NCBI GenBank assembly: GCA_004173355.1
Contig: SEAD01000010.1
Location: 1 to 61,297 of the forward strand
DNA: 61,297 nt
DNA from: Chitinophagaceae bacterium
Lineage (GTDB): Bacteria > Bacteroidota > Bacteroidia > Chitinophagales > Chitinophagaceae
Direction of reading: 5' to 3'
Below the pieces are notes generated by a model. That model was not told where the DNA came from, did no database searches, and saw nothing but the letters and a program-made list of their open reading frames with translations. This document shows, in pieces, positions 1 to 7,805 of this stretch; position 1 is the stretch's first letter; every line of letters begins with the position of its first letter. The position numbers were made by a program, and so were the translations under genes.

Positions 1-385
1 GTTTGCTGCCCGTGTCCATCAGGTCGGCAATCCGTAGCACCTCCTGCACCCGCCCAGACGTAGCACCATACGTAGCAAGGTAAATCTCCAGGTTTTGCCT
101 GGCGGAAAGATGACCGTACAATGAAGGATGCTCGATAAGTGACCCGATTTTTTTGAGAATGGCTATCCGGTCGGCCTGCAATGGCTTTCCAAATACCCTG
201 ATCTCCCCTTTCTGGTTGTTGAGCAGGCCAAGCAGCAGGCGAAGTGTGGTGGTTTTACCGCTGCCATTCGGACCGAGGAAACCATATACGCTGCCCCGTT
301 CCATTGCCAGTTCAATATCATAGAGTGTCTGGACTTTACGGGAATAATGATAGTCGAGTGCCGTTGTTTGAATTACAGATTCCAT
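1..385 (-). CDS. ABC transporter ATP-binding protein, N-terminal part (runs off window)
   Basis: Reading the minus strand from an ATG at 385 gives 128 residues with no stop before the window edge. The translation contains a Walker A motif GPNGSGKT near residues 37-44, followed by the usual helix (TTLRLLLGLL) and a Q-loop-type segment ending in IGSLIEHPSLYGHLSARQNL. This is the first half of the nucleotide-binding subunit of an ABC exporter of the bacitracin/lantibiotic (CcmA/BcrA-like) class; the signature and Walker B lie outside the window. It starts 9 bp after the stop of the TonB receptor gene at 395, so it is probably the last visible gene of the leftward transcript that begins near 4770. 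The substrate cannot be told. Confidence 0.9.
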   Translation of the reverse strand, partial: MESVIQTTALDYHYSRKVQTLYDIELAMERGSVYGFLGPNGSGKTTTLRLLLGLLNNQKGEIRVFGKPLQADRIAILKKIGSLIEHPSLYGHLSARQNLEIYLATYGATSGRVQEVLRIADLMDTGSK

Positions 386-394
386 AGTATTTTT

Positions 395-2602
395 TTATTG
401 TCCGATGCGCCCCTGTTCTTCGTTCATACTACCGGCCGAGCGTTTGACCGGGCTGATTTTTTTACCCTTGCTGAAGGAATAGTTGAAGCCAAGCGATACT
501 ATACGCGTGTCGCTTACCTGGTTCATTGCCAGGTCCACATTGCCATAACGGCTTCGGGCTTTTAATTTTTGCGTCCAGAAAATATCCCGAACGGATAAAC
601 GGATAGTGCCTTTTTTATTCCAGACCTGTTTGCTCAACCCGGCCCCGAGGTGCCAGATGGATTTCACGCGCAGCACTCCTTCCAGCCAGCCATTACGGTA
701 GAAGCCGGTGAGCTCGGCCAAGAAGGTTTTTGTCAGTTTGAATTGCTGTGTTGTATTGAAAATAAAGCTGGTCGCCTGTAGGTCGATCGCCGCGCCGGGT
801 ACCGTTCCGCTATAGTCGTCATTGAACAGGTTGAGGTTGGTGTTATTGGTCCACCATTTTGTAAGGGGCATGTTTGCCGCCACCGAAATGCCGAATTGCC
901 GGTAAGAGGCCACGTTCTCCGGGATATTGGAAGCCTCATTTCCGTTCTGCCGGATGATCTCCTGCACCACGTCATCGGTGAATGTATAATTGAGCGTAGT
1001 GGTAATGCTGTTTTTCCAGGTATGGGAGAGTTCGATATTGTCACTGATGGACGGCTTCAGGTTTGGATTACCGCGACTGAAAGTGTAACGGTCAAGGAAA
1101 CGGATAAAGGGATTGAGGTTACCATAGGCCGGACGGCGAATCCGCCTGCCGTAATTGATGTTCAGCGTGTTTTTTGCATCGGCAGCATATTGTACATAGG
1201 CAGTCGGGAACAGCTGCGTATAATGCCGGTCGAAATTTTCACCGGTTGATTTCTGGCGTCCCCTGGCATTGGTGTTTTCCAGTCGAAGTCCGAGTTGTGC
1301 GCTAAACTTTTTCCCAAGTGGCCGTTCAAGGTTTACAAACGCTGCATTGATATTTTCCTCGTAAAAAAAATGATTGCTGCGGTTCAGATCGGGCACTACT
1401 GCACCGTACAGGATACTGTCATACCGCGCATCATTATCTGTGTTCACGATACTGGTTTTCACACCCGCTTCAAATTTCCCTTTTTTACCCACGGGTTTAA
1501 AGTAATCCACCCGGGCGCTGTATACATTGATATCCTGCGGGAGGTCACCCACGAGTGTGTCGGTGTGGCCGGCGCTGTTACCATTTGCATCGAGATAGGC
1601 ATTAGACATAAACAGGTCTGTTTTTGTCCGGAAGCTGGCCGCATCCAGGTCTGCCGTAAGCTCAGCACCCTTTTTATCCAGCACCCTGCGGAAGTTGAGG
1701 TTTGCATTCAGGCCGGTCCAGTCGATATCGTTTTCCACCCGTGCATTCGTAATGCTTTGCAGGACTTTATCGGCACCCGCGATTTCGGTCCGGTTGGGGT
1801 TATGGCCCTTCCCGTTACGATCAGTAATGCTGATGGTAGCCCCGAAGGTTGATTTTTTAGTAGCGAAAAAATCAACCCCGACTTTAGCGTTGTATCCGTT
1901 CATTTCAACGATCCGGTTCGTTTCCTGGGAAAACACCTGGCTGATCTCATCGCTGTTTCCTGTACGGATATTCCGGCGGATGGACAGGTCAGAGAAACGT
2001 TTCTGGTAATTGTGGCTGAGGTTGGCGAACCAGTTGACCTTCCCCTCGCGATAATTGAAATTGAATGTTTCGCTGGTCTTGGGATACCTGCCCTGTAAGT
2101 ACGTGATGCCGGCGGATCCGTTGAATCCAACCTTGAGCAGTTTTTTTGTTTTGATATTGATCACTCCTGCGCCGCCGGCAGCATCAAAGCGCGCCGGAGG
2201 ATTGGTCATGATTTCGACCTGGTCCATTTGCCCGGACGGCATTCCTTTCAGGAGATTGGCGAGGTCGGCACCGCTGAGTTGGGTGGGGCGGCCATCCACA
2301 AGGATGAGTACGCCTGATTTGCCTTTCAGGCTGATATTCCCTTCACTATCGACCGTCACGCCGGGTGATTTTTCCAGCACTTCCAGGGCCGTCACACCGA
2401 CATTACTAATGGAGGCGTCTACGTTGACGATGGTGCGATCGGCGCGTTGCTCAATCAGCGGTCGCTTTGACTCAACGGTCACCCCTTTGAGCGTTGCCGT
2501 CCTGACGGAATCGGTGGCTACTGGTTTGGGAGCTGTGGTTTGCGCAGAGACGCAGGTAAAAATGGACATGCCGATGGCCAGGAGGCCGGTATACAGCTTC
2601 AT
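395..2602 (-). CDS. TonB-dependent outer-membrane receptor (OMP_b-brl family)
   Basis: The 735-residue protein starts with a signal peptide (about residues 1-20, ending CVSAQ). It continues directly into a TonB plug domain (about 35-155; motifs ALEVLEKSPGV, ILVDGRPTQLSG, VEIMTNPPARFDAAGGAGVINI) and then a long beta-barrel (about 160-720), ending in aromatic-rich barrel strands (VSLGFNYSF) plus a short basic tail. Proteins of this family usually carry a CarboxypepD_reg-like domain before the plug; here only about 15 residues separate signal peptide and plug, so that domain seems absent. It sits in the outer membrane and presumably takes up or exports a ligand with TonB energy. Its place between a YtrA-type repressor and ABC ATPase genes suggests a link to envelope stress or antimicrobial-compound handling, which is inference. 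Confidence 0.88.
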   Translation of the reverse strand: MKLYTGLLAIGMSIFTCVSAQTTAPKPVATDSVRTATLKGVTVESKRPLIEQRADRTIVNVDASISNVGVTALEVLEKSPGVTVDSEGNISLKGKSGVLILVDGRPTQLSGADLANLLKGMPSGQMDQVEIMTNPPARFDAAGGAGVINIKTKKLLKVGFNGSAGITYLQGRYPKTSETFNFNYREGKVNWFANLSHNYQKRFSDLSIRRNIRTGNSDEISQVFSQETNRIVEMNGYNAKVGVDFFATKKSTFGATISITDRNGKGHNPNRTEIAGADKVLQSITNARVENDIDWTGLNANLNFRRVLDKKGAELTADLDAASFRTKTDLFMSNAYLDANGNSAGHTDTLVGDLPQDINVYSARVDYFKPVGKKGKFEAGVKTSIVNTDNDARYDSILYGAVVPDLNRSNHFFYEENINAAFVNLERPLGKKFSAQLGLRLENTNARGRQKSTGENFDRHYTQLFPTAYVQYAADAKNTLNINYGRRIRRPAYGNLNPFIRFLDRYTFSRGNPNLKPSISDNIELSHTWKNSITTTLNYTFTDDVVQEIIRQNGNEASNIPENVASYRQFGISVAANMPLTKWWTNNTNLNLFNDDYSGTVPGAAIDLQATSFIFNTTQQFKLTKTFLAELTGFYRNGWLEGVLRVKSIWHLGAGLSKQVWNKKGTIRLSVRDIFWTQKLKARSRYGNVDLAMNQVSDTRIVSLGFNYSFSKGKKISPVKRSAGSMNEEQGRIGQ

Positions 2603-2703
2603 AAAATAAGGTTTATGGTTAAGGTTAGATTAAGGCATGGGATGCCCTGTCATTTTTGTGTTCTACAAAAAATACAATGAAAGAAAAATAAGATGTGAAT
2701 GGA

Positions 2704-3081
2704 TCAGCCTTTGTCGAAATTGTTTTTCCTGAATTTCTCAAACCGGGGTTTCAATTCGTCAATTTCCATCCCGAGCAGGTACATGTTCCTGAAAATCTGT
2801 GGCAGTTCTTTTTCGATGAATTGTGATTTGCGGTAATCCGTGGTTTGTTTGATGGCATCATCGCTGACAAAATAACCGATGCCCCGTTTGTTGAAAATTA
2901 TATCCTGTCCCTGCAGGAACTCGAAGGTCCGCATGACCGTATTGGGATTTACTTCCAGTTGTATTGCCAGCTCGCGCACAGCAGGGATCCGTTCGCCGGG
3001 AATCCATTGTTTGAGCAGGATCTGTTCGCAGACGTAATCCGCTATCTGAAGGTATATTGCTGTTGATTCTCTGAATTGCAT
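2704..3081 (-). CDS. GntR-family transcriptional regulator, YtrA subfamily
   Basis: At 125 residues this protein consists almost only of a winged helix-turn-helix (about residues 8-76; IADYVCEQILLKQWIPGERIPAVRELA, then NPNTVMRTFEFLQ and the wing residues IIFNKRGIGYFV) and a short helical C-terminal tail. That length and lack of an effector domain define the YtrA subgroup of GntR repressors, which control ABC transporter operons. It follows the membrane-protein gene by 18 bp and belongs to the same leftward transcript. The perfect palindrome at 4748-4769, directly after the operon promoter, is its likely binding site, giving autoregulation; this is inferred from family behaviour and layout. 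Confidence 0.9.
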   Translation of the reverse strand: MQFRESTAIYLQIADYVCEQILLKQWIPGERIPAVRELAIQLEVNPNTVMRTFEFLQGQDIIFNKRGIGYFVSDDAIKQTTDYRKSQFIEKELPQIFRNMYLLGMEIDELKPRFEKFRKNNFDKG

Positions 3082-3099
3082 AGTGCCGTTTTTAGAAAG

Positions 3100-3861
3100 C
3101 TAGACTTGCTTTGCTTTTAACCGGAAATAAGTTAGTGTCCAAAAGAATACCGGCGTCAGCCAGGTCAGGATGCTGAGCAGTTGCCGCACCCAGGGGGTAA
3201 ACAGGAACACGGTATCATTATCAAAGGCCGCCTTGTTGGAAAGGTAGGCGATGATAAACACCAGGAATCCGAATACCATACCGCTGATTCCGGTTTTGAG
3301 GAAACTGTATCGCCTGAACAGGACGGAGCCAAAGAGGAAAACGGATTGCACGGAAAGGTAAAAGAGTAAGAGGCTGACTCTCGCGCTGTCTGCAAAATCA
3401 AATATCTCCACGTCAAACACATTTGCTGTTCCGTAAGTACGGTAGTCCTCCGCTGATCGTGAATGGTCCTTCATGAATTGTGAAGCAGGGATATCAACGA
3501 GGTAAAAGCAGGCGGTAAACAGGACAAGAAACAGGAGTACCGAGTAAAACAGCCCGCAGAGTAGTTTCTCAAAATGCGAAGCGGGTACCATCAGGAAATT
3601 GATGCCCTTGGCCGTGGAGGAAAACTGGCTGAAGTACTGGCTTGCATAAAAACTCCCGAGCGCAAACAGGGGAAGGTAGTAGCTTGCTTTCTGGAAGTTC
3701 TGGTCAAAGTCTTCCTGGCTGTTGCCGATAATGGCAACGAGGAACCACAGCATCATTACACCGATGTAGGCAGCAATCGAGAGCAGGTAACGTTTCCGGT
3801 TATCTGCCCAGTGTTGCAGGATGAGTAGCTGGAATCTTTTTCCGCTGAAAAAATCGTTCAT
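3100..3861 (-). CDS. Multi-pass membrane protein, probable ABC permease partner
   Basis: This 253-residue protein has about six hydrophobic segments (roughly residues 28-48, 62-82, 100-125, 163-183, 194-212 and 222-245) and no soluble domain of note. It lies 39 bp downstream of the ABC ATPase gene and 18 bp upstream of the YtrA-type regulator, which is the standard arrangement for a YtrA-controlled exporter, so it is probably the transmembrane subunit. The sequence shows no motif that identifies the substrate. Confidence is high that it is a real membrane protein and moderate that it pairs with the adjacent ATPase. Confidence 0.8.
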   Translation of the reverse strand: MNDFFSGKRFQLLILQHWADNRKRYLLSIAAYIGVMMLWFLVAIIGNSQEDFDQNFQKASYYLPLFALGSFYASQYFSQFSSTAKGINFLMVPASHFEKLLCGLFYSVLLFLVLFTACFYLVDIPASQFMKDHSRSAEDYRTYGTANVFDVEIFDFADSARVSLLLFYLSVQSVFLFGSVLFRRYSFLKTGISGMVFGFLVFIIAYLSNKAAFDNDTVFLFTPWVRQLLSILTWLTPVFFWTLTYFRLKAKQV

Positions 3862-3900
3862 AAAAATATTTTTCGCTTGATAGCTTTGGGTTGGTATGTA

Positions 3901-4734
3901 TTAGGCCTGGAAAACGCGGGTGATTTTTTCCTTGCTCATGACGATGGCTTTGTAAAGCAGCTCCAGGTCCAGTTCAGTTTCATCCCCTGACCTGTTTTCA
4001 GATACAATGAGATTGCCCTGCAGGGAGGACTCTGCGTACACGGCATCGTTTGCTTCGGACTTGTCGTAGGCAAACCGGAAGGAAAGTCTGCGGGATATTT
4101 CCCGGACTGACTGGTTAAAAAGGATTTGCCCGTTATCGATCACTGATACGTGATCGATCAGGTGTTGCAGGTCTTTGACCTGGTGGGTGCTGATGATGAT
4201 ACAGCGCTGGTCGTTCAGTGCTGCCGCAAGGATTTTGCGGAACTGGCTTTTACTGAGGATATCCAGGCCATTAGTTGGCTCATCCATCAGCAGCAATTTT
4301 GCGTTCGTTGCGAGTGCGAACGAAATCAGTACTTTCTTTTTCTGGCCGTAACTCATCTGCTGGAGCGACTGGTCTTCCGGCACTTCAAATACCGAGATGT
4401 ATTCACTGAACTGGTCATCGCTGAAGCTGGGATAAAATGCCGCGTGCCGTTTTACAAAATCAGCGATGCTGATATCCGGCAGGTAAAACTCTTCCGGTAC
4501 CATGAATACTTCCTGCAGGAAAGATGGCAGCCGTTCAAACGGGTTTGACTGGTGCACCGCAACCTGGCCGGTGGTTGGTTTAAGCAGACCGGCCATGATC
4601 CGCAGCAGGCTTGACTTCCCGGCTCCGTTGCTGCCCAGCAATCCGTATACCTGGCCCGGGTGGAACTGCAGCTGGATATCACTGAATACCGGCTTCCGGC
4701 GGTAGGCAAAACTTAAGTTGGAAATGTTGATCAT
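3901..4734 (-). CDS. ABC transporter ATP-binding protein
   Basis: The 277-residue protein carries a complete nucleotide-binding domain: Walker A GLLGSNGAGKSS (about 33-44), a signature segment MSYGQKKKV that departs from the LSGGQ consensus in its second and third positions, Walker B LLLMDEPTNGLD (about 160-171) and the switch histidine in STHQVKDL. About 60 residues after the domain form a C-terminal extension of unknown role. It is the first gene of the leftward operon; its ATG is 13 bp from the palindromic operator at 4748-4769. Together with the next gene it should form an ABC exporter at the inner membrane. The related but separate ATPase at the window's left edge suggests two exporters are expressed together. 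Confidence 0.92.
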   Translation of the reverse strand: MINISNLSFAYRRKPVFSDIQLQFHPGQVYGLLGSNGAGKSSLLRIMAGLLKPTTGQVAVHQSNPFERLPSFLQEVFMVPEEFYLPDISIADFVKRHAAFYPSFSDDQFSEYISVFEVPEDQSLQQMSYGQKKKVLISFALATNAKLLLMDEPTNGLDILSKSQFRKILAAALNDQRCIIISTHQVKDLQHLIDHVSVIDNGQILFNQSVREISRRLSFRFAYDKSEANDAVYAESSLQGNLIVSENRSGDETELDLELLYKAIVMSKEKITRVFQA

Positions 4735-4747
4735 TACTTGTGGTTTG

Positions 4748-4769
4748 GTGTACTAGTTAAATAGTACAC
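4748..4769. promoter_or_regulatory. Palindromic operator, probable GntR (YtrA-type) site
   Basis: GTGTACTA and TAGTACAC form a perfect 8-bp inverted repeat separated by GTTAAA. It lies between the -7 box of the leftward promoter (4772-4779) and the ATPase start codon at 4734, so a bound repressor would cover the transcription start. The symmetry and GTAC core are of the kind seen for YtrA-type regulators, and such a gene is the third in this operon. Which protein binds is inference. Confidence 0.7.
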
Positions 4770-4771
4770 TG

Positions 4772-4802
4772 TAAAAGTAGAAACATTTCCGGATTTGCCA
4801 AA
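4772..4802 (-). promoter_or_regulatory. Bacteroidota-type promoter of the YtrA/ABC operon
   Basis: On the minus strand a TTTG (-33 box, plus 4799-4802) is followed after 19 bp by TACTTTTA (-7 box, plus 4772-4779), one mismatch from the Bacteroidota consensus TAnnTTTG. The palindrome at 4748-4769 starts two bases downstream. Spacing and placement before the ATPase gene support it; no transcript data are available. Confidence 0.6.
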
Positions 4803-4882
4803 TAATATTTTCCGAAAAATCCGATTTCACACTGAAGGATTGAAAATAAGCGTCCAGTATTTATTTTGTGTGCGATCACTGA

Positions 4883-4920
4883 AACACACCAGGCGGCCAT
4901 TGCTGACCGCCTGGTGTGTT
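4883..4920. repeat. Perfect 14-bp inverted repeat (strong hairpin)
   Basis: AACACACCAGGCGG and its exact complement are separated by a 10-base loop (CCATTGCTGA). It lies between the ABC operon promoter and the 3' end of the lipoprotein gene at 4992. On neither strand is it followed by a clear T-run, so it is not a textbook intrinsic terminator. It may still end the leftward lipoprotein transcript, or be a structured element of another kind. A weaker 5-bp GC hairpin (about 4970-4987) lies closer to the lipoprotein stop. Confidence 0.6.
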
Positions 4921-4991
4921 CCTTATACTTGTCGTCAGTGTCTCTTCAATCCTGTGACATCTGCTTTTGCCCCGCCTGCGAAGCGGGCTTT

Positions 4992-5501
4992 TTATTTTCG
5001 CGCCACCGTTACCTTAAACTGGCCATTCGACATATCAAATCTGGCGCCAGCTGGATTGTGTACATAACCGGTGAAATTGCCGGTCCATGTATTGCCTTCA
5101 ATGGCTGTGAGTGTTCCCTTAAACCATGGGGTTTCCTCCACATCTTTCAGTTTATAAAGGACGCCTGCCTCATCTGTAAACTCTACTGCTCCCCGTCCGT
5201 CACCTGCCGAAGGACCTCCTGTGGTTGCGTAAATGGGAATCGGGGGAATGGGGTCATACAGGTAGTCAATCCGGATGGAAATGAACGATACTCCGTCAGC
5301 TCCATTCAGCCGGCAGCGGAATTTTCCCGTTGATTCTTCAAAATAATTCTCCGATGCATTCGACATTTCGGTGAACTCGTAAGTTTTAGCTCCCACAGTC
5401 AGTCTTGCGGTATTGTCCCCGGGAGCGACATCCTGCTTTTTATCTTTTGAACAGGAGAGCAGAGAAAATGTAATGCTGGCAATAAGAAGTATTTGTTTCA
5501 T
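4992..5501 (-). CDS. Putative lipoprotein, function unknown
   Basis: I place the start at the ATG at 5501, which gives a 169-residue protein with a clean lipoprotein signal (MKQILLIASITFSLLSCSK; lipobox LLSC with Cys at about residue 19). An upstream in-frame ATG would add 28 polar residues before the signal and is unlikely. The mature part is beta-rich, with alternating strands and no cysteines (TARLTVGAKTYEFTEM, GKFRCRLNG apart from one Cys). It resembles small surface or periplasmic lipoproteins of Bacteroidota but I do not recognise the family. The gene appears monocistronic. Confidence 0.75.
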   Translation of the reverse strand: MKQILLIASITFSLLSCSKDKKQDVAPGDNTARLTVGAKTYEFTEMSNASENYFEESTGKFRCRLNGADGVSFISIRIDYLYDPIPPIPIYATTGGPSAGDGRGAVEFTDEAGVLYKLKDVEETPWFKGTLTAIEGNTWTGNFTGYVHNPAGARFDMSNGQFKVTVARK

Positions 5502-5743
5502 ACTGATGGCTTTTGACGCATGCCGGCACTGATTTCGCGGCAGGCGTATAATTGAATGGTGGTTGAATGGTGTGTGCATTACCACTCATCGGTCAGGTCG
5601 TGAAATGTCATCACACCACTATGAGCCGATGGCAGCGAAGTCTCGAATTCGAAGACTGGAGATTCCGATCCCAACCACTTTTGAGCAATTCGAAAACAAC
5701 TTTGGGAAACTGATTTGAAAGGTAATTACCTGAACTTCCTTTT

Positions 5744-6199
5744 ATGAAAAAGCAGCAGCGATTGACGAGATTCCAGGAGATCAGTTCTGCATTATTTATC
5801 CTGCTCTTCCTGTATACCGGAATAACAAAGCTGGAGGACACCCGTTTTTTTGCAGGTGCTATGGCACATAGCCCCCTGATCGGGCGCTATGCAAATTTCC
5901 TGTCCGGATTTATTCCTTCCATGGAGATCGGGATCTGTGTTTTGCTGTTCATTCCGGCCACGCGATACCTCGGTTTGATCCTGTCTGCTTTGCTAATGGC
6001 TGTATTCACCTGGTACATCGGGTACATGATGATTACCTCTTCATTACTACCCTGCACCTGTGGAGGTATCATTCAAACACTTTCGTGGAATCAACACTTA
6101 TGGTTTAATTCAGCCTTCCTGCTGATGGGGCTCATAAGTATTCTATTTAATAAACGATCTATCGCGACAGACAGGAGAAGCCGAACACCTGCGACATAG
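5744..6199 (+). CDS. MauE/DoxX-like membrane protein
   Basis: This 151-residue protein has four hydrophobic helices (about 13-32, 55-72, 76-98 and 118-136). The first ends in YTGITKLED, typical of the DoxX/MauE fold, and there is a CTCGG segment between helices 3 and 4. In Bacteroidota such proteins occur beside small exported proteins and TlpA-like thioredoxins near SusC/SusD pairs, as here, and MauE-type proteins are linked to thiol redox or electron transfer in the membrane. It is followed after 31 bp by the small exported protein gene and both end at the hairpin at 6493-6519. The exact redox partner is not known; the convergent TlpA-like protein is a candidate. Confidence 0.82.
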   Translation: MKKQQRLTRFQEISSALFILLFLYTGITKLEDTRFFAGAMAHSPLIGRYANFLSGFIPSMEIGICVLLFIPATRYLGLILSALLMAVFTWYIGYMMITSSLLPCTCGGIIQTLSWNQHLWFNSAFLLMGLISILFNKRSIATDRRSRTPAT

Positions 6200-6230
6200 T
6201 AGGCAATATCATCTATTAAAATACTTATTT

Positions 6231-6467
6231 ATGAAAAAGATGTATTTAGCACTTGTTGCTGCAGTGATGGCAATCGGGTTCAGTTCCTTTGCACCTGAAA
6301 ATCCGAAACTGGCGCCTGTGTACTACAACATTGGAGGTGGATGGCAGGTAATTGAAAATCCCTGCCCCACACCGGGTGAGGAGTTATGTACCATAACTAT
6401 TGGCCAGCAGCAGAATGTGCAACTGTATCTCACTAAAAGTACGTTGCATCCGGTCAAACGCCCTTAA
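6231..6467 (+). CDS. Small exported protein (DUF6520-like)
   Basis: The 78-residue protein has an N-terminal signal sequence (MKKMYLALVAAVMAIGFSSFA, about residues 1-21) and a short mature part with a Cys pair (NPCPTPGEELC). Small proteins of this design follow MauE-like genes in many Bacteroidota and are grouped as DUF6520; the match here is by pattern and context rather than alignment. It lies 31 bp after the MauE-like gene and 25 bp before a strong plus-strand terminator. No function is known. Confidence 0.65.
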   Translation: MKKMYLALVAAVMAIGFSSFAPENPKLAPVYYNIGGGWQVIENPCPTPGEELCTITIGQQQNVQLYLTKSTLHPVKRP

Positions 6468-6485
6468 AGCGTGGTCGTTCTTCCA

Positions 6486-7790
6486 TCATTTCGTTGCGGC
6501 CGTTGCAAACGGCCGCAACATTTTTTGTCTTAACACCAAAACCTTCATCGGACGAACCGCAGGTTCGATCTGGATACCTTTCCTGAAAAGTTCCTTCCTG
6601 ACATCATCCAGGCTCGACATTATTGCTTCAATTTTAAAATCAACAGGAAAGTCGATCCCCGATTCATCGATAAACGGCCACTCGAACTGAATCCTGAAAG
6701 CCAATGTTTCGATTAGCTGACTGACGGTGGCTTTCCGATATTCCATACTGGTATGGGTAGTTCTTCCAAACATTGTATCTGACCTGCTACGCAATACTTT
6801 CTCAAACCCGGGGCGCACAGTAACCACATAACATGGCATGGTACGGTATTCCACCTGTCCGTCATACCCAAATTGGTTGACCACATCTTCCCTGAATCGC
6901 TGCCTAAGATCCGTGTAAGGCATTTGTTCAGGTCCAACCCACAAACTGTAATTAAATTTATTGCGGTCCTTCCTTGGATGAAGGAACTCTCCATTTTCAA
7001 AAACCGGAAAGGGGAAAATCCTCGCGTAGTAGGGATGCCCTGGAAACCAAACCCATCTTTCAAAAAATGCATAGCGGTACAGGTCGCCCATGCTGGTTCC
7101 CATCAGCTGGATGCCGGTTTCGGGTTGCATGTACAGCAAATCAGGCGGGAGGTAATAAGGCTGTTCGGGGAGCCATTTCGTAAAAAGACTCCGGGATACA
7201 AATCCGGTATCTGATCCCCCATTGCCATTTATCCCTAAAGGCCGGAATCCATCGAATTGAACCTGTGGTACCAGGGGGGATACATCGATTTTCTGTGTAC
7301 GTGCAAATATTTCAATTTTTTCCTTTGTTAAATCCGCAAGACGGGTTACCCCTTGCACGATGCCGTTTCCATCGATCCAGACATACCATGGGTAACCATC
7401 GTGAATATCACCATGCAGCAACGAGTCGAACCCCACATCCAGATTAAGTTCGAATTTCGTCTCGTATTTTTTATACACTTTCCGGATGCGATTGTCCTCT
7501 TTGGCGACCAGCAGGAATCGCACCCTTCCCTGAAAATCTTTCCGGAACTGGTTCAGCTTGGGAAGGCTTGCGAGACAGACCACACAGTCAGAAGAGAAGA
7601 AATCCACGATGACCGGCTGACCCTTCCAATTGCGCAGGGACACCTGTTCGATACCGTTGTCTGTATGCACCTGCACTGTTGCCGGATTTGGGTAGGGAAA
7701 TCCGGATCTGATAATGCTGTCTGTGGACTGTGCAATTACAGTTGCAGGGGATGACAATACCCACATTAGCAGGATAGCTGTTCGCGACAT
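6486..7790 (-). CDS. TlpA-like thioredoxin-fold protein with C-terminal extension
   Basis: The 434-residue protein has a signal peptide (about 1-20, ending VIAQ) and a thioredoxin-like domain (about 35-165) with a CVVC motif at residues 69-72 in the sequence FFSSDCVVC, the position of the redox CxxC in TlpA/ResA proteins. A long C-terminal part (about 180-434) has no motif I recognise, although similar two-part proteins are common beside SusC/SusD pairs. It is exported and probably acts as a disulfide reductase or thiol-binding protein. It starts 15 bp after the SusD gene, so it is co-transcribed with it. Its last codons read through the terminator hairpin of the convergent genes. Confidence 0.82.
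   Translation of the reverse strand: MSRTAILLMWVLSSPATVIAQSTDSIIRSGFPYPNPATVQVHTDNGIEQVSLRNWKGQPVIVDFFSSDCVVCLASLPKLNQFRKDFQGRVRFLLVAKEDNRIRKVYKKYETKFELNLDVGFDSLLHGDIHDGYPWYVWIDGNGIVQGVTRLADLTKEKIEIFARTQKIDVSPLVPQVQFDGFRPLGINGNGGSDTGFVSRSLFTKWLPEQPYYLPPDLLYMQPETGIQLMGTSMGDLYRYAFFERWVWFPGHPYYARIFPFPVFENGEFLHPRKDRNKFNYSLWVGPEQMPYTDLRQRFREDVVNQFGYDGQVEYRTMPCYVVTVRPGFEKVLRSRSDTMFGRTTHTSMEYRKATVSQLIETLAFRIQFEWPFIDESGIDFPVDFKIEAIMSSLDDVRKELFRKGIQIEPAVRPMKVLVLRQKMLRPFATAATK
6493..6526 (+). terminator. Intrinsic terminator of the MauE-like operon
   Basis: GTTGCGGCCGT pairs perfectly with ACGGCCGCAAC around a 5-base loop (TGCAA), and the stem is followed by A and six Ts (6521-6526). It ends the rightward transcript of the MauE-like and small exported genes. 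The same bases are the last codons (LRPFATAAT) of the leftward thioredoxin-like gene. Confidence 0.85.
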
Positions 7791-7805
7791 CTCAAACGAT
7801 TTTAA

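Noticed and set aside
395-2602. Plus-strand frames opposite the TonB receptor
   Set aside because: Several long open frames on the other strand are shadows of the receptor gene; they have no family features.
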